In this document: positions 51,701-62,500 of the stretch, piece after piece
Position numbering within the stretch: position 1 is the stretch's first letter
Layout of the letters: each line of letters starts with the position of its first letter
Assembly (NCBI GenBank): GCA_026182355.1
Contig: JAPFBL010000068.1
Coordinates: 5,955,001 to 6,019,000 of the forward strand
Length of the DNA: 64,000 nt
Origin: Hermatobates lingyangjiaoensis
Lineage: Eukaryota; Arthropoda; Insecta; Hemiptera; Hermatobatidae
Direction: 5' to 3'
The notes under the pieces: generated by a model
Database searches by the model: none
Told to the model about the DNA's origin: nothing
The model's input: the letters and a program-made list of their open reading frames with translations, nothing else
Position numbers and translations under genes: made by a program

Positions 51701-54700
51701 GTACCATTATATAGATCATTAATCTAGGAACCATATAATGCATTACAATAATTAATGTGAGAGTAATTTATGTAAGCATTGAAATTACTATAACCGAAAT
51801 TGTGCTCAGGGAGGTGTGCTATTGCTGTTATAGTAATAATTTGTTTTGACAATCTGCTGGGTAGCTAAATTGTGAAGGAAACGACTTGCGTGGATATGTG
51901 GATGACCTTGTTATTACAAGAACAGAACTGTTTGACGATATTACTTTTGAGATTATGCCTTATGTTCTCCAAATTGTTGAAAGATGGGTTAAGGAAAAAG
52001 GTCTGGATATATATCCAACTAAAAAAGTCGTTATACCTTTTTCTAAAAGAAACAATGTCCCCTTCATTAAAAACAATAAACTAGAACTCTTATAGGTATT
52101 CGAAAACGTTTAGCCTTGGTAGATGGAAAACTAAGCGGGAAAAGTAAAGTAGCAGGTGCATTATGTAGGATCACAAAAGCGATGTTCTGCTGTAAGAACT
52201 TCTTTGGTAAAACATAGGTCTTAACCCTAAATCATTTTTAGACTTACAAAACTACTATTACTGCTATGATTATACTAATAGTATCATATGCATTGGTTGC
52301 AACATGAAAAAGGTGCCCAGACTAGCCTTTATAAACTACAAAAGCAAGCTTGGCTAGGAATTACTGAGAAATGATCACTTGCCCTAGCTCCAGAACATAA
52401 AAGTCCGCCACTTAGATATTTATATCAAGAAAGATAATTAAAAGTCTATTTAGACTGGTACGAAATGGAAATAAAATGTGGAAATACTTAATGGTATAGA
52501 ACATTAATAGTACGGTATACATGTCAGATAGAGTTCCCCTCAGAGAACATTTTACAGGGGCTGTCGAAATGAACACTTGGATTGAATGATATCTGATTTT
52601 AAGAAAGGTGCTCTTATCTCGTGTACTGACGGATCAAAAACTAATAATAAAAACCATTAAAAATGATTTATCTATAATGAGGCTAAGTGGACTCAAGGGA
52701 ATACATGGTAATGGGATAGTGGACCGGTTGGAAAACATGGAGTTAAACAAACCGTATGTGAACTGGAGGGCTTTCCAATACATCCAGCTTCTCAGGGATG
52801 CAATTGGTGAATGGATGAAGAGGGAGGGAAACAGACAAAAGGAAGCTGAAACAACCGAGTCTAATTCAGTCAAAGAACTAAAGATTTAAAAATATATATA
52901 GAATTTCTAATTAGACATTTTCTTTTTGGCTGAAACTTATGGAAGTTGTAATTGACATCATACTCTATCTCAGTGGTACTCAATCATTTTTACCCATATA
53001 CCCCTTTTCCCTTCTTTTTATCCTGGTGGACCCCCTGAAACTATTGGTCCTAAAACAATATTCTATTTTCATTATGTAATATAAATTTTGGGTTTTAATA
53101 TACAAACATTATATAATTGAGATTTACTTTTAAATGAAAACTAATTTAATGCAAATAAAGTATTATACAACAATAAGGTTATAACAATAATGATAATAAT
53201 GAAAATCAGTAATATTAATAATCAAAATTATAGTGATGATAATACTTCACCAATATCTTGTATTACAATACTATATTGTTTCTTCCATGGTCAAGCTGAT
53301 GGAAATCAGAGCTCCTCAGGCAATTGAATTCCCTGTATTATTTATATAAACTGGTTAAAATTGTTGATTAACAGTTAAAGTGAAATGATAACAAAAAAGG
53401 AGATAGACATATTTGTTCAATGAGATCCCTGTGGTTGATGCTGCTCTGCGAGTTTCCTTTTATCTGGTTCCATCGATGTTAATGATATCGAAGATCACCT
53501 CTTTTCATAATATCAAGTCTATTGCAAGCTTTTGATAACAGTTGAGAAACAGGAATGAATTCCGATTCAACAATATAAGATGTTCGAAAATCATCTAATA
53601 ACTGTGCTTTGTCCCAGAGCAAAGGGTACTTTGTGGCAACATCATTTGTCTTCCATACATTGGACTTTCCATCTTTGAATTTTGCAAGCATAATTTCATT
53701 ATTTTGTAATCGATGAAAAGCTCTTGTAAAAAAGATGTGTCTATATTTGTGACATTAACTTCAAAAGGAATTGGAATCCAAGTCGATATAACCATCATGA
53801 GTAGGTCATTAAACCGTGTTTGCATATTGTCCATATATGTATAGTAAAATGCAAGATCTTCATCTTGCATTGTAAAAATTTCAATTTTATGGAAATTTTT
53901 TAAAATCTAGAAATTACATTTAAATTCCTTTAAATGTCTACTTCAGATTTTTCCATGTCAAACCAAAATTAACGTATAAATTAAAGTTTTAATAGCAAAA
54001 ACCGTTATGAGTTGGTTCTCTTCATGGACTACCAAAATATTATTACGGACCTCCAATTTGTTATACTCGTATTTGTGGACCCTCAGAAATATTCCATGGA
54101 CCCCGGTTGAGAATCCCTGCTCTATCTGGAAGAGACCGAAATTGATGCACATTGTCTATGCGAATGTGATCCAGTTTGTTTAATAGGTTATTGATTTGGA
54201 TTATTATACCAAAAACCAGTAGATGAGGGAGGGAGTACTTCTCTAAGGATAATTATGAAATTCATGAAAGAACTTAAAATCGGTTGTGTTTTGAAACGAC
54301 TCTGGGATGCAGACTAGAACAGATATAACCGCGGTGAGCACGAATCCGATGAGACTAAAGCCTTGCTAATGAGTTTTGTATATATGTGCTTTTCGTCAAG
54401 TTGAGTGTAGTTCACCTCAGATTTTTTTTATTGTGTCCTCTTGAATTTATATACAGTAAATCACTGCAATTTTCTTTTCCTTTGTTGTATTCATACAAGC
54501 AATTAAATGTTTGTTCAAGATATTACCAATTACAAAAAAAAAAAATGATTTTGTTGATTTAATTAATAAGTTACTTGAAATTATTATGAAAGAAAATTAA
54601 TGGTACTTAATGTTTAAAACAGGTAGATTACTGGCTTATGGTCAGTTTGGGTATTACTAAAAAGGACTTCAATTTGGTTGAATTTCTTAAGCTCTTGGAT

Positions 54701-56442
54701 GAACATATGTCATTTCAACATAAAATATCAAAAACATATATAAGTGGTTCATCTTTGACCATTGCTGATTTCGTCATCTGGAGCTGCCTGCAGGGTAAAC
54801 ATTTCAAGTTTATATAAATAATTGATTTGTTTGTAGGGATTGAAAAACAGATAATTGTTTTACTTGAGTTCATGCAGGACGATTATCAGTTAATCTTACA
54901 AATTAGAAAAGTTTCATATATGTGCCCTCTTCTTGCCTTCCAAACATCTTGACCTTTATTTTAGTCAATATAGCAGTTGTTTTCTGTGAGAATGCTTTGA
55001 ATGATAATTATTTTTATTATATTCATTATTAAATTCATGCTTTCTCTGACTTGCATGATTCTATTTATTATAATAAATGTTGAACATTTTAACTGATCCC
55101 CACAAGTGGTTTAAATTATTTTAAATATTTTTCATAAGCTGTACTTTGATTGAGTTATTGAGATTAAATTCAAGCTTAGGTGATTAGGGGTAGCAGTAAC
55201 TTTTCAGATATATTTTATTGTAGATATAGTTATACTTATTTCTGTTATTAACTTATTTCTATAGTTATACATATAGTTATTAATATTGATACAGCTTCTC
55301 GACCACTGATATTTCAAATTCACACAAGGGGTTCTTGAGGATTTTGGTTATAAAACATACATACAACTCCTGATTATAAGCCGACGTTTCGCCAAAAGTT
55401 GTTTAGCATTTTCAAGGCTAAAAATTTTTTGTTTGTGTCGTTTGTTTTCTGTTGGGTGGTGTCCGGTGATGTATTTATCTTGCTTTACTTATGTCGTTAA
55501 TAAATTGTTTTTTAGCCTTGAAAATGCCAAACAACTTTTGGCGAAACGTCGGCTTATAATCAGGAGTTGTATGTTTTATGACCAAAATCCTCAAGAACCC
55601 GTTGTGTGAATTATAGTTCTTAATGTACCATGTATTCACAAATATTTCATTTAGTTTAATAATTATTCAAATTTTTAAGCATAGACTACAACTAATAGAA
55701 ATGTTATGTCGTGTAAGTAAAGTTTTAAAATTTTTATTTAAGTTTTTATTTTATGTCACAATGAAATAATAAATCAAACGATGTAACAAGAATATAATTA
55801 TAATAGGGCATATAAGGAAGGATATGACAGTTTTCCTTTTGGAATTTTTAGTTTTTTATGAAATCTGTTTGTGTTGGTTTTCTTTGGCAAAAATTTCACA
55901 TTATTTTGGTATAATTCTTACACCATATTTGATTTGTTCTTTCTTTAGAATCTGTTATTCACAAAATTGTACATATAGGCAATTACGTGTACATATAAAG
56001 TATGTATACCTATCTAAATACTACATAGAAACAAATAGAATATTGATCTCAAGGTTTTCTAATTTCGACCACATATATAACAGAACTTTATGAGTTTTCT
56101 TACATATTTGGTTGAGACTTATTATAAGGTTAGTAAAGCATCAAAAAATTCTTAAAAGAGCACCTCTAAGTCAACGTTTCATCTATATTTCTAGGTATCT
56201 TCAAAGCTTTGTATTTTTCATTTTCTGAAAGGCTTTACATTGTTACTTCATATTCTAATCATCTACTTGTGGTTGATAGTGTATACTATGAAGAAAAATC
56301 TTATATATATATATATTAGTGTATATTGGCAGCAGATTCTCTTGTAAACATATTTTATTAAAGTAGTACATTATATATTTTATTAGTAGTACATTAAAGT
56401 AGCTGCCGTCTACTTTCTACTTCGCGGTCGATACTTTTATCA

Positions 56443-56486
<44 letters not shown>

Positions 56487-59400
56487 TAATATATATTTAT
56501 TATATATAAATATATAATATATTATATTAGTTGATAAAAGTATCGACCGCGAAGTAGAAACAAAATAAAAGTTTATCAGGACTCGGTCAGTTCTTCAGTT
56601 CAAATTAAACACTCATTTCCAACGTTTCGGTTTTTATTGAAAACCGACATCATACTCGATTTCGGCATGAAAGAATCGATCTGCACTATCATGCCGATAG
56701 TAAAAAGAATAAAATGTTTGAAAGAGGAAAACTAACCATTACATTAGAGATTATTTTCTCATTCAAACATTTTATACGTCTGTCTCCTTCCTACTTAAGT
56801 CTATATTTATTTTAAATTCCTTCCTAGTCTCTCGTTGTAACTGTAAACTTTATCACCTATATTACCAGTCGACATGTTTCGATTACACCACATTCATCAT
56901 CAGGACAATAGCGAGAATAGTAGTGGGTGATTAAGTTTATATATACAAGGTGGAGTTGTATAGGAATGTTGACTTTGCCCCTGAATCAGGGAATATTTTG
57001 GAGGATAAGGTAGAGTGGATGAACTCATCTACCTGGACAATCCGGGTTGGGCTGTTCGAAAACATTTTTTTTAAGATTTTACAAGAATTACCTCAACTCA
57101 TTAAACAACAAAATCAAATTCACCCACGAAATAGAAACAAATGACAAATTAAACTTCATAAACTTAACAATAGGAAAAACTTAAGACAAACTCAGCTTTC
57201 AAATATACCGCAAACCAACTACCACCGACACAACTATACATAATCATCACTCCACCCACCACAACAAAAAACATCCGCGTATAGATATATGATTGATAGA
57301 TTACTAAACGTACCCATGAATCCAATTAACTATAATAAGGAATTAAATACCATTAAAACAATAGCAAAAAATAACGGGTATAAGGAAAAAATTATACAAA
57401 GACTAGTAAACGAAAGAAGAAATAAACACAATAATAACAGTACAACACCGGGAATAACGAATAGATACGCGTCTTTAACTTACATAGGTAAACCTAGCGA
57501 AAAAATTGCGACTCTTCTAAGAAAATATTCATTAAAAATAGGTTATAAAACGAATAATACTATAAACCAAATCACAAACAACACAATCGAGAACAAAGAT
57601 AATAAATTTGAAAAAAACGGAATATACAAAATTACATTCAAAGATTGTGGTAGGTTAGGTTAGGTTGCAGTGGCAGCCCCACAAGGGAACACACGTAGGC
57701 CAAGCATTGGCCCTTTGTGATACCACACAATGAAGATTGATTCTACAGTGGGAGTCTTAAATTTTGCCTAACTCAAATGTATTTAGAGTAGGGATCTTTA
57801 ACGAGTACCTGACATCGTACAGGCTCGGGACCGACGGTTTAACGTCCTTCTCCGAGGGACGACGTGCTCAGATTTATTCACCTCCCGCGTGAATAAATCG
57901 AGGGCCAGGTGAGGATTGAACCCCGGTCCTATCAGTTCAGAGGTGAGCACGTAACCACTGAGCTAGCCTGGCCCCTAAAGATTGTGGTAAAAACTACATC
58001 GGGCAAACGGGAAGGACACTAAAAGACAGATTCAAAGAATACATTAATTAAAGAATAATTAAGATTTAAAGAATACATAAAGAGTAAAGACTACACCAAC
58101 AACACAAAGAAATCAAACTATGCATACCACTTAAACAAATTTGGACATAACCCAGACAGTATGGAAAACACAATGGACTTACTACAGACGGGACAGAAAG
58201 GACAACGAATGAACATACAGGAACAAATAGAAATATACAAACATAAAATGACAGACAATATAATCAATGAACAAACAAACCACCAAACCGACATTTTAAC
58301 AAAACCACTATTAACATTTAAAAGACGACACAAGGAACTGGAAATAGATAATGAAATAAGAAATAAAAGAAAAAAAACATAGCAATTAAAGAAATATGCC
58401 AAAAAAAAAAATTACTACACAGACAACAATGATTCCACAATTTAGATGACATGTATAGGTAGGTTACAGGAAAATAACATTCACAGTCAGTTAGGTGCTC
58501 TTGAAGATGGGATCCAGACGGACCCGAAACCGGTCGAGCTTTTCTGAGACTTTACGAGGTATGACGGATTGTATTATTACTAATTCTAATATTACCAACC
58601 TCAGTGGAACTAACCCATTAAGTAATATACGTGATAAGCTTTACAGTTATAACGAATAGAGCAAGGAAGGAATTTAGGAAATTGGTGAAATTATTTGAGA
58701 AAGAGATACAAGCCAAATATGGGACAATATTAACAATATATGTTTAAATGAAGGACTGCTTCCAACTTTTAAATATGTATATATGATTAAAAGAAAAGGT
58801 CCACCGGACTATTTTAAATAAAATAAATTCAAAACGAAGGAAACACACAGACATAACTCACATCGATATTTCGACCATCGTCGTCATCAGGAGGTGTGAA
58901 GAGCGAAGAGTCCCGCAGGAAGGCAGGGTGGTGACTGAACTTGAACAGTAGCTGGGTGACCGTAGAAACTAAGCTGTTCCAGTCTCCTGACAGTCTTACG
59001 AATATAAGGTGGTAATTCCCAAATAAGTTGTCCAAAGGACATTGAGACACTTTTTTGAAACACTTTAATAGATGTCAACAATTCAAATACAATTGAAAAC
59101 TAACATAACTTACAAGACCATTGTATACTAGCTTTCGACTTTCGCTAGTCATCTTCAGGTAGGTCTTAGGTAGGTAGGGTCTTTAAACGTTTTTGAAAAT
59201 TTAAAATTTTTTAAAAAACAATGAAAGAATTTAAACAATTTTGAAATAAACTAAATAATATAAATAAAAGTTAGCAGATATATTTATATAAATTATTAAT
59301 ATTTGAATTATTAATAATTATTAATTTTTAATAATTAAATTTTAAATATTTATATTCTTTGAAATAAGTTTGAAAGTGTTTCAAAAAAGTGTCTCAATGT

Positions 59401-59510
59401 CCTTTGGACAACTTATTTGGGAATTACCACCTTATATTCGTAAGACTGTCAGGAGACTGGAACAGCTTAGTTTAAAAGTCGTTAATACCGAAGCTGCGGT
59501 ACATTTCAAC

Positions 59511-59573
<63 letters not shown>

Positions 59574-62500
59574 TGAGTCATAATCTTTATTTTCACTTGT
59601 GTTATTTGATAGATATTAAATCCTGTTAGTTTAGTAAAAGTATTTTAACTTTAGAATATATACTGTTAGACATAAACAAATTTGAATGTTTAAATCACTG
59701 AAGATTTGTATATTTTCAGGGTTTAATGAATGGCACGATTCGTTTGAAAAGCAAGGTAGTTATGAAAATCTGAAGAAGTATTATTTAAATGTTGAATGTG
59801 CAGTCTGTGTGAAAGAAGCCATATCTATTTTACCTCCTAATGTTCGTGAAACGGTCAAAATAAAGGACACCAAATTGTCGAATGGCGAAACTGTATGTGT
59901 CAGTTCTGTAAAAAAGTCAGAAAGAAGGCAAGAAGGAGATGAAATATCTGCTGCAAAGCGCGTTAAACTTGAAGTTAGTAAAACAATGGAGTCATCTCGG
60001 AAAGAAGAAGGAAAGTTTGTCGAGCTTCCTGGTGCTGAAAAAGGCAAGGTTGTGGTTAGATTCCCCCCTGAAGCAAGTGGGTGAGTGAATTAATTGTGTT
60101 ACTGTTAATTTCTGTGCCACATGTATCAATCACTGAATCTATACTTACTCGTATTAATAATATAATGCTGGGTGAGTCAAAAGTCATCCGATGCATGTGA
60201 CATTTGAGTTTAGAGCTAAAAAGTTATTTCGTTTTTAGAATATACATTGAGTGACATTTTGATGGTTGAAAAATGAAATTTTAAAATTTATTAGGATGTG
60301 TCAAAAAGTGACAGCTGTACTGTCCAAGTGGTTCACAAATTGGTTTGTAACTGGACTGGTCATTTCATGTGGAATGACAACCATTTCATGATGATTGGCA
60401 CCTTTATTTGTAATTAACAAATTAACAAATAATAATTAATAATAATTAACAAATCGAGACCAATGACAGATTTTATATATCCGTGGAGACAAAAATCACG
60501 TTTGTTTGAATCATATGATTTTAAACCAAGTGGATGGTGCAGACGATTTCATCCACTTATCTCATTGGCAATAAGTTATAAGATCAAATATCTCCTGAAC
60601 TTCTTCCTCGAGTTTAATCATTCTTGGTCCTATGGGCAATATTGTGTGTATAAATGCATGATATATGCTCTATTCCTGTCTAAACCTGATCTATAATAAA
60701 TTTCGTTCAATTTTGATACCCTAAAAGTTTTATGAATTACAAAAAGTACATCATAGTTTCGAGTTACTTTGTGTTCTCTTCAAAGAAATACAAACCCAAC
60801 TTGCTGAATTCAGCTTCCACATCCAAGTAGGTATCAGGACAATGCAAGGGTTACTGTATATCAGATAATGAGTGTTTTCGGTCTAATATAGGTTATTTTA
60901 CTATAGCAGAAGTCAATTCCTTCTGCTGACAACGTGTTTGTGGAAGTCAAAGTTATCTGCACTTTATTAAGTCACACCACCTTATGTGTATGCGTCTTGA
61001 ATTAATTATATCTGAAGCAGTATTGTGTTTATAACTCTTCTGTCCACTGTCATGCCTAGACCCTGCTGAATCTTTCCGTCACTGGCAGAGACTATTCTCG
61101 GTTCGTATGTTTCAAACTTTTCGTTCCACCATGATATTCTAGTGCCATCTCCCAGTATTTTTCGTAAAGGATTATATTAAAGTGTTTACATTTTCATACA
61201 TTAAAATGAAATCCGTGACACTCCGTTTAACTGGTCGTTATTTCCCCTTACAGTATATATGAGGTACGAGCCTACCATTGTCCTGTCATGTTGGGGATAT
61301 CAGTTGCTAAATGCACTTTGTTTAGTTTAGGGTTGATTGGTTAAAATAACATATTCACCGATGCGAGTTTACTGTAGTTGTTTTTTCTTTTTCACAAACA
61401 CCTTCCTTAGTAATCTGGTGGCAGAAATGTAACTCAGTTATTATTTGACACTCATTTTAGATACTAGTAACTCCATTACCGGTTTGATTATACTCTAGTA
61501 TCAAGTACCTACTCTGGTTTCCTGTTTTTCAAAATTTAGAACGATTACAACCCTCTAAAATACATTTAACAAGTTTGCAATTTCGTAAGCAGTATCTTGA
61601 GTCGTATGTGCTGGTTAATACATATTTTAGAACTAATATTAATAATAATATGAGCACAAAAAGTAACAATGCTTATCAATGTTCTAGTTCTTCAAATTTA
61701 AAGTAAAAAATAGTTTTCGATAAAATGCAAAATAGAAAACGAAAAATCTTAACTATTTTTAATAATTAGGATGGATAAGCCTCTTTTAGGCCTTCCGTTG
61801 TGTGAATCTGGTGAATCATATTGGATAAAGCAAAATGTGTACCCACTTCTATTAATCAATGGGTATCTATGTTTCTATTTGATCACGGCTAAAGTGGAAA
61901 ACTGGGATTCACATAAATATGTTCTAGAAAATTGCAAAAGAATTTCATTTTTGGCAACATCTGTTTCTTCATCTACTTGCAGACAACAAATTGTTTTAAA
62001 CTGTGTTAAAAGTTGATCTTGCAAGCCATTGCTCCATTTATATGTTTCTACCTAATGTTTAATGAGATGTTGGAATAGATTTCAAAATTTTGGTAAATGA
62101 TACGTGCTTCAATATTTGTTGTTTTGGAAACAACTTAAACTTACAAATTAGTATTCTATTCAATGTAATTTTATGGGTGTATTTTTTCCACTGATTTTTA
62201 TTATGGTTTTTATTAAAACTTCGAAGTGAGTGTATTTAATTCCTTATTAATTTTTGTTTCCGTAGATACCTTCATATTGGACATGCCAAGGCCGCTTTGC
62301 TCAATCAGTATTACAAAGAAGCCTTCGAAGGGACTCTTATCATGAGGTTCGATGATACTAATCCTGCCAAGGAAAAAGTTGACTTTGAAAAGGTAAAACT
62401 TTTGTTTCATACAATTTAACGTTGAAGTTAAATCATAATTAGTAATGATAATTTATTTAACGTTCTTTTATTATCTTATAACCTTGTTTAAACTTCTTCT

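Larger units (their letters stand above)
50565..54430 (+). mobile_element. Dispersed element, copy C, with nested LINE and hAT
   Basis: The left block (TACTTTACTATAAGTAAATTATAG then GATCTGGAGATTTTGA) parallels copy A at 35935. The right block near 54395-54430 (GTCAAGTTGAGTGTAG, CAGATTTTTTT) parallels the ends of copies A and B. Between them lie a LINE reverse-transcriptase fossil and an independently inserted hAT element. Lacking the full consensus, I cannot say whether the LINE belongs to this family or was inserted into it. Confidence 0.45.

Noticed and set aside
57650..57668. Telomeric TTAGG array
   Set aside because: Only about three units, and they form the tail of a SINE with target duplications on both sides.
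59781..60047. Minus-strand frame over the EPRS linker exon
   Set aside because: Antisense shadow of the EPRS exon 59720-60080.
61771..62016. 81-residue frame in an EPRS intron as a missed EPRS exon
   Set aside because: EPRS exons on either side already join in phase and in conserved order, and the frame has no synthetase similarity.
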